Shown: piece by piece, positions 19,695-28,814 of the stretch | How positions within the stretch are numbered: the first letter of the stretch is position 1 | Layout: each line of letters opens with the position of its first letter | DNA from: Halomonas sp. SpR8 | GTDB lineage: Bacteria; Pseudomonadota; Gammaproteobacteria; Pseudomonadales; Halomonadaceae | Length of the DNA: 64,000 nucleotides | Direction: 5' to 3' | Assembly: GCF_031010195.1 (NCBI RefSeq) | Contig: NZ_JAUAMC010000003.1 | Span: forward strand, 540,028-604,027 | Translations under genes and position numbers: made by a program | Notes under the pieces: generated by a model | What the model was told of the DNA's origin: nothing | The model's input: only the letters and a program-made list of their open reading frames with translations | Databases searched by the model: none

Positions 19695-21395
19695 ATGTCT
19701 GCTTTCGATCATCGCAAATATCGTCCTGCACCCCGCGTGCCTGCCTTCAACCGCCAATGGCCGGATCGTGACCTGGATCACGCCCCGATCTGGGTGAGCG
19801 AAGACCTACGCGATGGCAATCAGGCGCTGCTTGAGCCGATGACCGTTGAGCAGAAGCAGCGCTTCTGGCAGCAGATCGTTAAAGTGGGCATCAAAGAAGT
19901 CATGGTAGGTTTCCCCTCGGCCAGCCAGCCCGATTACGACTTCGTGCGCTGGCTGATCGAAGAGGATCAGATTCCTGACGATGTGACTATTGCAGTACTC
20001 GTGCAGTGCCGTGAACACCTGATCGAAAAGACCTTTGCCTCCTTGGTCGGCGCCAAGCGCGCTATTGTGCACCTGTATAACTCCACCTCGACGATTCAGC
20101 GCGAACGCGTGTTCGAGATGGATCGCGCCGGAATTACCGATATCGCGGTTCAAGGGGCGACCTGGGTGAAAACCTACGCCGAGCGCTACCCGGACATCGA
20201 ATGGTGCTTCGAATACACACCCGAAAGCTTCTCTAGCACCGAAATCGATTTCTCTTTGGCGATCTGTGAAGCGGTGATGGACGTCTGGCAGCCGACACCG
20301 GATAACAAGTGCATTCTTAACCTGCCGACCACGGTGGAAGTCGCAGGGCCGCACCACCATGCGGATCAAATCGAATATTTCTGCCAACATATTAGCCGCC
20401 GCGACAGCGTGATTATCTCAGTACATACCCATAACGATCGCGGCGGTGCCGTGGCCTCTGCCGAACTCGCCCTGTTGGCGGGTGCCGACCGGGTAGAAGG
20501 CACGCTTCTCGGTAACGGTGAGCGTACCGGCAATATGGATATCGTCACCCTAGCCATGAATCTCTACAGCCAAGGCATCGACCCGAAACTTGACCTTTCC
20601 AACCCCGATGAGATTATCCAGGTGGTCCAAGAGTGCACCGGTATTACCATGCATCCCCGCCACCCTTGGGTAGGCGAGATGGTCTATACCGCGTTCTCAG
20701 GCAGCCATCAGGACGCGATCCGCAAATCCCTCAAGCATCAAAAAACCGACGAGCCGTGGCAAGTCGCCTATTTGCCGATTGATCCTCACGACATCGGCCG
20801 CGACTACCAGGCGGTAATTCGCGTCAACAGCCAGTCCGGCAAAGGCGGCATGGCCTTTCTACTCGAACGCGACTACGGCATTAACCTGCCCCGCTGGATG
20901 ATGCTGGCTCTGGCGCCCTATGTGCAAAAAGAGAGCGAACAGCGCAGCAGCGAACTTTCCAGCGAAATGATTCGCCAAGTGATGTTTGATAACTTCACCC
21001 ACGAGACACCCTTAACGCTGGCCGATTATCAGCTCGCGAAAGGACGCAACGAAGGTATTGAAGTTACCCTTAGTGAGGGTAGCGAAATACTGCGGCTTAA
21101 GGGAGCAGGCAATGGCGCCATGTCGGCCTTTACCGATGCCTGGGGGCAACACTCAGGTAGCAGCGTCAGTATTATTGATTACAGCGAGCACTCGCTGGGT
21201 GCCAGCAGCGAGGCCAATGCCATTGCCTTTGTACAGCTTAATATTGACGGTCAGCGAGTTTGCGCGGTTGCCGAAGATAGCGACACCGTCAGCGCATCGC
21301 TGAAAGCGCTGTTATCGGGAATTAATATGGCACAAGCCAGTAAGGCTGCGCACCCGGATGCTACCCTAACGAAGCCTCAGCCAGCGTTGTCTTAG
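19695..21395 (+). CDS. leuA: 2-isopropylmalate synthase LeuA
   Basis: A 566-residue enzyme, first committed step of leucine synthesis: acetyl-CoA plus 2-ketoisovalerate. The catalytic barrel has DLRDGNQALLEPM near residue 37 and the metal-binding HTHNDRGGAV; a C-terminal LeuA dimer regulatory domain follows (about 440-550). Length and blocks fit the long LeuA class found in actinobacteria and many halomonads. AGGAAG precedes the ATG. The stop overlaps the stop region of the convergent DksA-type gene by four bases. No attenuator was recognised upstream. Confidence 0.94.
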   Translation: MSAFDHRKYRPAPRVPAFNRQWPDRDLDHAPIWVSEDLRDGNQALLEPMTVEQKQRFWQQIVKVGIKEVMVGFPSASQPDYDFVRWLIEEDQIPDDVTIAVLVQCREHLIEKTFASLVGAKRAIVHLYNSTSTIQRERVFEMDRAGITDIAVQGATWVKTYAERYPDIEWCFEYTPESFSSTEIDFSLAICEAVMDVWQPTPDNKCILNLPTTVEVAGPHHHADQIEYFCQHISRRDSVIISVHTHNDRGGAVASAELALLAGADRVEGTLLGNGERTGNMDIVTLAMNLYSQGIDPKLDLSNPDEIIQVVQECTGITMHPRHPWVGEMVYTAFSGSHQDAIRKSLKHQKTDEPWQVAYLPIDPHDIGRDYQAVIRVNSQSGKGGMAFLLERDYGINLPRWMMLALAPYVQKESEQRSSELSSEMIRQVMFDNFTHETPLTLADYQLAKGRNEGIEVTLSEGSEILRLKGAGNGAMSAFTDAWGQHSGSSVSIIDYSEHSLGASSEANAIAFVQLNIDGQRVCAVAEDSDTVSASLKALLSGINMAQASKAAHPDATLTKPQPALS

Positions 21396-21733
21396 TCGGC
21401 ACACTCGATACATTTCAACACTAACGGATCCCAGGTGAGGCGTTTGGCACCAATCCATTCGCCACACTCAATACACTCACCGAAACTTTCACTGTCAATA
21501 CGCTGCAAGGCCGCGGCGATTTGTTTTAGCTGAAGCTGACGGCGCTGCTCGCCTGCTTTGGCCATCGCCTGCCCCTGCATCGCATCCATCCGCGACAGCC
21601 GCCCTACCGACGTTTGATCCAACATCACCGTATCCCGGGAGTCTTCACTGCTGGCGCTTTCCTCGCGCAGCGTGGCATCAAGCGCCAGCAATTTCTCACG
21701 GATAACGGCTATATTCACCTCGGGATGATTCAT
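21392..21733 (-). CDS. DksA/TraR-family zinc-finger protein
   Basis: A 113-residue protein with an N-terminal helical region and a C-terminal C4 zinc finger (CIECGEWIG ... LKCIEC). DksA/TraR proteins bind in the RNA polymerase secondary channel. It is shorter than DksA (about 150) and so resembles DksA-like small paralogs; the tip acidic residues of DksA are not clearly present. It converges on leuA with a four-base overlap. Confidence 0.85.
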   Translation of the reverse strand: MNHPEVNIAVIREKLLALDATLREESASSEDSRDTVMLDQTSVGRLSRMDAMQGQAMAKAGEQRRQLQLKQIAAALQRIDSESFGECIECGEWIGAKRLTWDPLVLKCIECAD

Positions 21734-21811
21734 CTGCGCCTCCAGTTAGCCTACAATCATTACCGACAATCGTTAACCTACTAATTATTTGATCGCGAAG
21801 GGAACGTTACG

Positions 21812-23008
21812 ATGGGCTATCGCACCCTGCTGCGCGATCACCGCAGCGTACTCAGTATCGCCTTTTTAGCCATGTTTAGCTCCAGCCTCGGTCAGAGCTA
21901 TTTTATTGGCCTCTTTCAAGCACCGCTATCTGCTCATTTAGGGCTTAGCGTGGGCCAATTCGGCACCGGTTACGCAGTGGTCACCCTGGTAGCCGGTTTC
22001 TGTATGCTGCATTTTGGCCCATCTATTGATTGGATTAACCCGCGCCGCTTTGCTGTCATTGTCTTATCGCTACTGTTAACCGGCGTTGCCATGCTGACCT
22101 TATCGCCCTGGTGGTGGCTAGGGCTAGTGGGGCTTGGGATCGTAAGGCTATGCGGCCAAGGTATGCTAACCCATCTGGGTAACACGCTTGCTGGCAGAGA
22201 GTTTTCCACCATGCGTGGCCGGGCCATTGGGCTGGTGAACCTGGGAATACCGCTGGGTGAAGCGTTATTGCCCCCGCTGGTTGCCGCCGCGTTGCTATGG
22301 GCCGATTGGCGAATCTTCTGGTGGCTGATGTGCGGCATCATCGCGCTACCTTGGCTATGGATACTCCTCAAAGCGCCTTGGCCCAACGCACCAGGCGTTA
22401 AACCGACGAAAAAAACTCCCCACGGCCCTCGCCCTTTTCGCGAAAAACGCTTTTGGCAGCTTTTACCGCTGTTAATGGCGCTGCCCATTACCATGACAGG
22501 GCTGTTTATTTATCAGACCCAGCTAACGGAATCGCTTGATAGCTCATTGGCGGTTTATGCCCTGGCGCTAACCGGTATGGGCATCGCTAAACTGCCAGGC
22601 GCGCTACTGGGTGGCCGTTGGGTCGATAAGCTTGGCCCGGTAAAGCTCGCGCGCTTGTACCTATTGCCCTACGCCATCGCTATGTTAATGGCGCTCACCA
22701 TCGGCGGGAATATCAGTATTTGGGCGCTCATGGTAGGCGGTGGCTTAGCCATGGGCGCACAAGAACTGATCGCCTCTAGTCTGCTGATTAAACTATGGGG
22801 CGCCGAGCACCTTGGCCGCGTGCGCTCCGCACTCAGCGCGGCCATGGTGTTTTCAACCGGCATTGCGCCTGCCGTGCTCGGTTTAGCCCTGGGCGCTGGC
22901 GCGCCATTTCATAGCCTTCTATTTGGCATGCTGCTGTTTATTATCGCCGGCTGGCTAATGGCCCAGCGCGTACTGCGCGAAGCAACAAGCAGCACGGCTG
23001 AGCGTTAA
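21812..23008 (+). CDS. Major facilitator superfamily transporter
   Basis: A 398-residue membrane protein with about 12 hydrophobic segments split by a cytoplasmic loop rich in Lys/Pro (about residues 195-215). The substrate is not identifiable. A DKLGP loop at the position of the MFS motif A-like repeat in the second half is visible. AAGGGAA precedes the ATG. It is convergent with the downstream Usp gene. Confidence 0.8.
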   Translation: MGYRTLLRDHRSVLSIAFLAMFSSSLGQSYFIGLFQAPLSAHLGLSVGQFGTGYAVVTLVAGFCMLHFGPSIDWINPRRFAVIVLSLLLTGVAMLTLSPWWWLGLVGLGIVRLCGQGMLTHLGNTLAGREFSTMRGRAIGLVNLGIPLGEALLPPLVAAALLWADWRIFWWLMCGIIALPWLWILLKAPWPNAPGVKPTKKTPHGPRPFREKRFWQLLPLLMALPITMTGLFIYQTQLTESLDSSLAVYALALTGMGIAKLPGALLGGRWVDKLGPVKLARLYLLPYAIAMLMALTIGGNISIWALMVGGGLAMGAQELIASSLLIKLWGAEHLGRVRSALSAAMVFSTGIAPAVLGLALGAGAPFHSLLFGMLLFIIAGWLMAQRVLREATSSTAER

Positions 23009-23018
23009 ACGTTCACCT

Positions 23019-23873
23019 TCAGCGTAAAATAAGCACCGGCAACTGTGCTTTTCGCAGCATCGCCGTCGTGGTACTGCCCACCAGCAAGTGGCGAATGCGC
23101 GAATGCCCGTAAGCGCCCATCACCAGCATATCGATACCATTATCTTGCTTGTAAGTCCGCAAAGACTCTTCTACCTCGCCCGCGCGAATGGCCCCTTCGG
23201 CGGTATGGCCCGCTTCACGTAACGTTTCCAGTGCCCAGTTGAGCTGAGAGCGATTTTCGGTGGTTTCCGCGCCTATAATCACTACATGGCAGGTGGCGCC
23301 CTCAAATAGAGGGCTTTTCGCCAGCATCTCTACGCCTTTACGAGCGGTGTTACTGCCATCGAACGCCATCATCACGTTATGCGGTTGGGTAAATTGTTTG
23401 GGTACCATAAGAATAGGCCGGTGCATTTCACGCACCACCCGCTCAAGGTTAGAGCCGAGATGTCCACTGGCTTGATGAGCGGTTTCGCCGCGCTTACCCA
23501 CCACCAGCAAACGCACCTCTTTTTCGTTCTCAACCAGTGTTTCCACCAGCGTGCCGTTGCGCTGTAAACATTGTGGATCAGAAACGCCAGCGTTCACTGC
23601 GCGCTCTTTAGCGGCATCTAGCAGCAGGCGACCCCGTTCACGGGAAATTTTTGCATGCTCCTCTTCGATGCCTGACAGCTTTTCTAACAGGTGCTCTCGA
23701 GTCCCTAAGCCTAGGTTACCGGTTAAGTCTGGCTCGGCTATCTGGGCATGATTATCGACGGTATGGATAAAACTTAGCGGGGCATTAAGCGCTTTAGAGG
23801 CCCAGGCCGCATAATCACACACACCTTCTGAAAACTGAGAACTATCGATAGCTGCCAACACGCGATCTGACAT
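23019..23873 (-). CDS. Tandem universal stress protein (UspA domains x2)
   Basis: A 284-residue protein with two UspA domains (about 1-150 and 155-284). The second ends with the nucleotide-loop motif GAYGHSRIRHLLVGSTTTA. A close paralog is encoded at 33903-34760. AAGGAG precedes the ATG. Usp proteins bind ATP or other nucleotides and accumulate under stress; a partner is not visible here, unlike the second copy beside SulP. Confidence 0.88.
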   Translation of the reverse strand: MSDRVLAAIDSSQFSEGVCDYAAWASKALNAPLSFIHTVDNHAQIAEPDLTGNLGLGTREHLLEKLSGIEEEHAKISRERGRLLLDAAKERAVNAGVSDPQCLQRNGTLVETLVENEKEVRLLVVGKRGETAHQASGHLGSNLERVVREMHRPILMVPKQFTQPHNVMMAFDGSNTARKGVEMLAKSPLFEGATCHVVIIGAETTENRSQLNWALETLREAGHTAEGAIRAGEVEESLRTYKQDNGIDMLVMGAYGHSRIRHLLVGSTTTAMLRKAQLPVLILR

Positions 23874-24076
23874 GGGTTACTTCTCCTTGAGCGGGTGCAT
23901 CAACGTTATTGTTATATTCTTTACCTTTTCTACACGAACTCATTGACCCGCGACACCCTAAAACGTTCTTTCTCCGACTTCTGTCGCATTTAAAGCGGCA
24001 TGTTACACTTAGTGGCCTACTATTTTAGCGGCCTATTCATTGAGTAACCGATTTATTGAGTAATCTAGGGGCGAGC

Positions 24077-24466
24077 ATGGGGTATAGCTTAACAAGCGTA
24101 CTGCTGGTAGCGCTGGGCGGCGCATTGGGCGGCATGGGTCGATTTGGCGTTTCTAACCTGATGGCGCGCTGGTGGGGTAAAGCCTTTCCCTGGGGAACGC
24201 TGGTCGTCAACGCCAGCGGAGCCTTTATCGCAGGCTGTTTGTTAGCCAGCCTAGACGTACCCAACGAGCAACCCTCGCTTTTTTGGCTATTTATGGTGGC
24301 CGGCCTGCTGGGGGGCTATACCACGGTTTCTTCTTTTAGCCTGCAAACCATTGAGCTGTGGCAGAGTGGCCAAGCGCTGCGCGCTGCGCTCAATGTGGCT
24401 GTCACACTGCTGCTCGGCTTAGCCATGGTCGCACTAGGCTGGCTAGTCGCTGGAGGTTCCCTATGA
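24077..24466 (+). CDS. crcB: Fluoride channel subunit CrcB/FluC, first of a pair
   Basis: About 129 residues with four hydrophobic segments. The family motifs are present: GGALGGMGRF, PWGTLVVNASG and GYTTVSSFSLQT (the phenylalanine box region). FluC forms dual-topology dimers exporting fluoride. AGGGG precedes the ATG at 24077; a TTG at 24056 is possible but less likely. It overlaps the second FluC gene by four bases. Confidence 0.9.
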   Translation: MGYSLTSVLLVALGGALGGMGRFGVSNLMARWWGKAFPWGTLVVNASGAFIAGCLLASLDVPNEQPSLFWLFMVAGLLGGYTTVSSFSLQTIELWQSGQALRAALNVAVTLLLGLAMVALGWLVAGGSL

Positions 24467-24858
24467 GCGCCTGGAAAGCGTATTTAGCCGTAGGTGCAGG
24501 CAGCGGCTTAGGCAGCGTATTGCGCTACGGCGTGTCGCTGGGCGCGTTCGCAACGCTTGGAGGCGCCTTCCCCTGGGGCACGCTGACCGTTAACGTACTG
24601 GGCTCTTGCTTGATTGGCTGGTTGGCGGCAACGATTAGCCGCGGCCCTCACAGCGGCATGGCTCGCTGGCAGCCCTTTTGGGTGGCCGGGTTTTGCGGCG
24701 GCTTTACCACCTTCTCGCTGTTTAGCTTAGAAACCATGCACTTTATAGCGCAAGACCAGATGGGGATGGCGCTGATATACATCATCGTCAGCTTACCGTT
24801 ATGGTTACTAGCCGCCATCGTCGGCGAGCGTATCGCGCTGGCTCATCGGCAATCCTAA
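24463..24858 (+). CDS. crcB: Fluoride channel subunit CrcB/FluC, second of a pair
   Basis: About 131 residues, with GSGLGSVLRYG, PWGTLTVNVLG and GFCGGFTTFSLFSLET. Its ATG overlaps the preceding stop (ATGA), and GGAGG lies upstream inside the first gene. Two different FluC genes in tandem recall the heterodimeric pairs of some Gram-positives, whereas many proteobacteria have one homodimeric FluC. No fluoride riboswitch was recognised upstream. Confidence 0.9.
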   Translation: MSAWKAYLAVGAGSGLGSVLRYGVSLGAFATLGGAFPWGTLTVNVLGSCLIGWLAATISRGPHSGMARWQPFWVAGFCGGFTTFSLFSLETMHFIAQDQMGMALIYIIVSLPLWLLAAIVGERIALAHRQS

Positions 24859-24894
24859 CCATGTCGATCATAACCAACCAATGAAGCAACGTTC

Positions 24895-25860
24895 ATGCGC
24901 GACCGTTTAGAACAGCAACAGTCTTGGATCTACCTGGGGTTTATCTGCCTGGGGCTAGGGCTGGGTAGTTGGCTGCCAGCGCTATCGAAGCCGCTAGAGC
25001 AACTGCTATGGCCGCTGCTCGGCCTATTGCTGTACGCCACGTTTACCCAAATCCCGTTACTGCATATTGCTCGGGGCATGAAAGATAAGCGTTTTATGGT
25101 TGCGCTAATGGTCGGTAACTTTATCGCTATCCCCGGTTTTTTAGCGCTGTTGGTTGTTTGGCTACCGCTCTCCCCTGCCGTATTGGCTGGCGTTTTACTG
25201 GTACTGCTGGTGCCGTGTACCGATTGGTTTATTACGTTCACGCATTTAGGCAAAGGGGATACCGCCCGGGCCGTTGCTGCCACCCCGCTACTACTGCTGG
25301 TGCAGATGATTGCGTTACCGGTTTATCTGTGGCTGTTTTTAGGCAGTGAGTGGTTTCAGTTGACGCTTTCGACCGAGATGCTTAACGCTTTTGCGGGGCT
25401 TATCCTTACGCCCTTAGTGCTCGCCTGGCTAACCGAGTACGCCGCTCAACGTTATAAAGCGGTTGCGCGTAGCGTGCATCATATGGGGTTACTACCGGTA
25501 CCGCTGTTAGCCCTAGTCGTGTTTATGATTGCCGCCTCACAGGTTACGACTGTTTTCGGGCTTAGCCATATACTGATTCAAGTCGTGTTTATTTTTATTG
25601 GCTTTTTAGTCTTTGCGGCACTGCTGGGTAAAGGGCTAGGCAAGCTGTTTCAGCTGCCTACCGCCAGCGCCAGAACCCTGGCCTTTAGCTTTGGCACACG
25701 TAACTCCTTTGTGATGTTGCCCATTGCGCTAACGCTGCCCAGTGCCTGGCAGGCAGCAGTCGTGGTGATTGTGTTCCAATCGTTGGTGGAGCTGTTTGGC
25801 ATGGTGGCATTCTTACGCTGGCTGCCCAGTAAGCTAATGCCGGAGCCCTCGTTTGAATAA
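24895..25860 (+). CDS. Bile acid:sodium symporter/ACR3-family transporter
   Basis: A 321-residue protein with about ten hydrophobic segments. The LVPCTDWFITFT segment corresponds to the cysteine-containing motif of the BASS/ACR3 family, and FSFGTRNSFVMLP to the second conserved crossover region. ACR3 members export arsenite, but no arsR or arsC is nearby, so the substrate is open. It lies 36 bases after the second FluC gene, possibly in the same transcript. Confidence 0.75.
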   Translation: MRDRLEQQQSWIYLGFICLGLGLGSWLPALSKPLEQLLWPLLGLLLYATFTQIPLLHIARGMKDKRFMVALMVGNFIAIPGFLALLVVWLPLSPAVLAGVLLVLLVPCTDWFITFTHLGKGDTARAVAATPLLLLVQMIALPVYLWLFLGSEWFQLTLSTEMLNAFAGLILTPLVLAWLTEYAAQRYKAVARSVHHMGLLPVPLLALVVFMIAASQVTTVFGLSHILIQVVFIFIGFLVFAALLGKGLGKLFQLPTASARTLAFSFGTRNSFVMLPIALTLPSAWQAAVVVIVFQSLVELFGMVAFLRWLPSKLMPEPSFE

Positions 25861-25878
25861 TATGTTGTCAGCTAGCGA

Positions 25879-27048
25879 TTAGCTAACGCGGCTATATCCC
25901 CCTACCACGCCCTGTTTACTCAACACCAATTGCCAAAGGTGGAGCTCCCGGGCTCGGAATGCGCCCTCGCACATCAGCAGATAATAGCGCCACATGCGAT
26001 AAAAACGCTCGCCAAACTGAGCCTTAAATGTCTGCCAATGAGTCTCAAAGTTGTGATGCCAGGCCATCAGGGTACGGTCGTAATCCGCCCCGAAATTATG
26101 CACATCCTCCACCACAAACAGCGCTTCCGCGGCCGCTGCAATTTGCCCCAAGGTGGGCAGTTCGCCGTTGGGGAAAATGTATTTATCAATCCATGGATCA
26201 GTCACCGTATTGCTTAAGTTTTTGCCAATAGTATGCAGCAAAAACAGCCCATCATCTTTTAAGCAGCGGTTAGCGACGCTCATATACTCGCGGTAGTTTT
26301 TATGGCCGACGTGCTCAAACATGCCAATACTGGCAATGCGGTCAAACCGCTCGCTCTCATTACGGTAATCCTGCAAGCGAAACTCTACCGGCAACCCCCT
26401 TTTAAGCAGGCGCTGACCGAATTCTGCTTGCTCTTTGGAGATCGTCAGACCCACACATTCAACGCCATAGTGTTCAGCAGCGTAGGCCATAAAACTGCCC
26501 CAACCGCAGCCGATATCCAGTACGCGCATCCCAGGTTTTAACTGGAGCTTACGACAGATGAGATCAAGCTTGGCTTCCTGGGTTTCCTGGGCTTCCTCCA
26601 GCGTTTGAGCGTTTTTCCAGTAGCCACAAGTGTAGGTCATGCGCGGGTCAAGCATGGCGGCGTAGAAATCGTTGCCGAGGTCGTAGTGTTTTTCGCCTAC
26701 TTCCCATGCACGCTTCGCCGTTTGACGGTTTATCAGACGTGAGCGTAAGGAGTGGTAGGCTAATTGCGTAGGCTTGATGCGCTGGCCAAGCTGAGCGCGC
26801 ATTAGCCGGTAAAACAGTTCATCTAACCGTTCGGCGTCCCACTCTCCCTTCATATAGCTTTCGCCAAAACCAAGATTGCCTCGCGAGAGTGCGCTGTCAA
26901 TAACACCGGGGGCTTTTAACTGCAGATCCCACGGTCGCTCTCCACCTAACTGAATATCCGCTTCGGCCAGCAGCTCAGCAACAAAACGGTGGGGAGGAGA
27001 GGCTTCATCGAAACCGACAGGTGTTTTTTTCAACATAGGCATATTCAC
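25879..27048 (-). CDS. cfa: Cyclopropane-fatty-acyl-phospholipid synthase, copy 1
   Basis: A 389-residue SAM-dependent enzyme that adds a methylene group across double bonds of membrane phospholipid acyl chains. The N-terminal lipid-binding region is followed by the SAM motif VLDIGCGWGSFMAYAAE, the YTCGYW block and the EHVGHKNYREY region. AGGAGG precedes a GTG at 27048; an ATG at 27042 is the alternative. It is divergent from and closely similar to the second copy at 27603. Confidence 0.92.
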   Translation of the reverse strand: MNMPMLKKTPVGFDEASPPHRFVAELLAEADIQLGGERPWDLQLKAPGVIDSALSRGNLGFGESYMKGEWDAERLDELFYRLMRAQLGQRIKPTQLAYHSLRSRLINRQTAKRAWEVGEKHYDLGNDFYAAMLDPRMTYTCGYWKNAQTLEEAQETQEAKLDLICRKLQLKPGMRVLDIGCGWGSFMAYAAEHYGVECVGLTISKEQAEFGQRLLKRGLPVEFRLQDYRNESERFDRIASIGMFEHVGHKNYREYMSVANRCLKDDGLFLLHTIGKNLSNTVTDPWIDKYIFPNGELPTLGQIAAAAEALFVVEDVHNFGADYDRTLMAWHHNFETHWQTFKAQFGERFYRMWRYYLLMCEGAFRARELHLWQLVLSKQGVVGGYSRVS

Positions 27049-27602
27049 GTCAGGCCTCCTCACGCTATACCAATTATTGAATAGGTAACAGCATGTCTAC
27101 TAGCATAGAGCCGCGTTGCAACATTAGCATTGTTAGATGGACTGTTTTTTCGATCTTTTTTCGATCATAAAACGTAAAAACTCCCTCTACTTAACCCGAA
27201 AAAAAGCCCACTTTGGAAATGCAGCCCCCTCGGGAAGCCGAATCATCAGAGTGCCAACCGATATTTAATCTGCTAACATTAGCAGCGCGGTTCCTGGCTA
27301 CTAGGCTTCTAAATGAAGGCTTTTCGCTATAAATTGAATACATCGACAGGACCATAGACCATGCCACACCTACTATCAGGGTTGATGACTCCACCCTAGT
27401 TTTTTGCCTGACATTTATGCACACCGCTTGATTATTTTTCATGACCAACGTCACGAAAAACAATCAGCTATTTATTGGCAAATGCAATAAGTGCTGGCAT
27501 CCATGATGACTGACCCACCTTAAACCTTGTTTGCTAATTAGACTAAAAGCGCTTACCCCTTTGATCGGTAAGATTTTTTAATCTTCAAACAAGGCTATAT
27601 CA
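27049..27602. other. AT-rich gap between the two divergent cfa genes
   Basis: About 550 bases richer in A and T than the flanks. It should hold both promoters. It contains a 37-codon ATG-started frame at 27219-27332 (plus strand) whose second half is an amphipathic, protein-like run (PIFNLLTLAARFLATRLL), a direct repeat of TTTTTTCGATC near 27136-27164, and a short palindrome AAGATT-TTTT-AATCTT at 27570-27585. None of these is assigned a function. Confidence 0.4.
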
Positions 27603-28760
27603 TTGCAAAACGCACCTCTTCAGCATCTCGCTTTTTTTGACGAAACCTCTTCTTCGCAACGATTTGTGGCTGCCCTGCTTGAGAAAGCGGACATTCACAT
27701 CAACGGTGATCGCCCCTGGGATTTACAGTTAAATGCTCATGGCGTGATAGAAGACGCTTTAGCGCGAGGCAACCTCGGCCTTGGCGAGCGGTATATGAAC
27801 GGTGATTGGGAAGCTGAACAGCTCGATACGTTCTTTTATAAACTGATGCGTGCTCGGCTTCCAGACCAAGTCAACCACAGCAAGCTGTTGTTTCACCACC
27901 TAAAAACCCGCTTAATCAACTTGCAAACCGCCAAACGTGCGTTTCAGGTAGGTGAGGCGCATTACGACCTTGGCAACGAGTTTTACGCCGCCATGCTCGA
28001 CAAGCGTATGACCTACACCTGCGGCTATTGGAAAGACGCCAAGACCCTTGATGAAGCCCAGGAAGCCAAGCTGGATCTCATTTGCCGCAAGCTTGAGCTA
28101 AAACCCGGCATGCGCGTGCTGGATATCGGCTGCGGTTGGGGCAGTTTTATGGCCTACGCCGCTGAACACTACGGCGTTGAGTGCGTAGGATTGACCATCT
28201 CCAAGGAGCAAACTGAGTACGGCAAGCAACTAATGCAAAGCGGGCTACCGGTTGAATTTCGTTTAAAAGATTACCGCGATGAGACCGAGCAGTTTGACCG
28301 CATTGTCAGCGTCGGCATGTTTGAACACGTGGGGCGTAAAAACTACCGCGAGTACATGAAAGTCGCTAACCGCTGCTTAAAAGACGATGGCTTGTTTTTG
28401 CTACACACCATTGGCAAAAACGTGCGCAATACTTCCCCCGATCCGTGGATCGATAAATACATTTTCCCCAATGGTGAATTGCCTGCGCTTAGTCACGTTA
28501 CCAACGCGGCAGAATCGCTATTTGTGGTGGAGGATGTGCATAACTTTGGGGCGGATTACGATCGTACGCTGATGGCTTGGCACAAAAACTTTGAAGACAG
28601 CTGGCCACAATTTAAAGATCAGTTCAGCGAGCGCTTTTATCGTATGTGGCGCTACTATCTGCTGAGCTGTGCGGGGGCGTTCCGCGCACGTGACATACAG
28701 CTTTGGCAGTTTGTGCTGAGTAAAAAAGGCGTTGTAGGTGGGCACGACAGAGTCTCTTAA
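27603..28760 (+). CDS. cfa: Cyclopropane-fatty-acyl-phospholipid synthase, copy 2
   Basis: A 385-residue paralog of the divergent gene. It has the same blocks: DIHINGDRPWDLQL, YTCGYWKDAKT, VLDIGCGWGSFMAYAAE, FEHVGRKNYREY and the C-terminal SKKGVVGG. The start is a TTG with AAGG about nine bases upstream. metK begins 54 bases downstream, so the enzyme and its SAM supply may be cotranscribed. Confidence 0.92.
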   Translation: MQNAPLQHLAFFDETSSSQRFVAALLEKADIHINGDRPWDLQLNAHGVIEDALARGNLGLGERYMNGDWEAEQLDTFFYKLMRARLPDQVNHSKLLFHHLKTRLINLQTAKRAFQVGEAHYDLGNEFYAAMLDKRMTYTCGYWKDAKTLDEAQEAKLDLICRKLELKPGMRVLDIGCGWGSFMAYAAEHYGVECVGLTISKEQTEYGKQLMQSGLPVEFRLKDYRDETEQFDRIVSVGMFEHVGRKNYREYMKVANRCLKDDGLFLLHTIGKNVRNTSPDPWIDKYIFPNGELPALSHVTNAAESLFVVEDVHNFGADYDRTLMAWHKNFEDSWPQFKDQFSERFYRMWRYYLLSCAGAFRARDIQLWQFVLSKKGVVGGHDRVS

Positions 28761-28814
28761 GCAAATCGCCCAGTTAGCAGCAACATTCTTATATATAAAT
28801 ACCTGGAACATTCA

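Noticed and set aside
19806..20390. Minus-strand open frame of 194 codons inside leuA
   Set aside because: Antisense shadow of a conserved gene; leuA motifs explain the DNA.
23874..24076. Possible fluoride riboswitch ahead of the FluC genes
   Set aside because: Looked for the conserved motif and pseudoknot by eye and did not see it; a covariance search would settle it.
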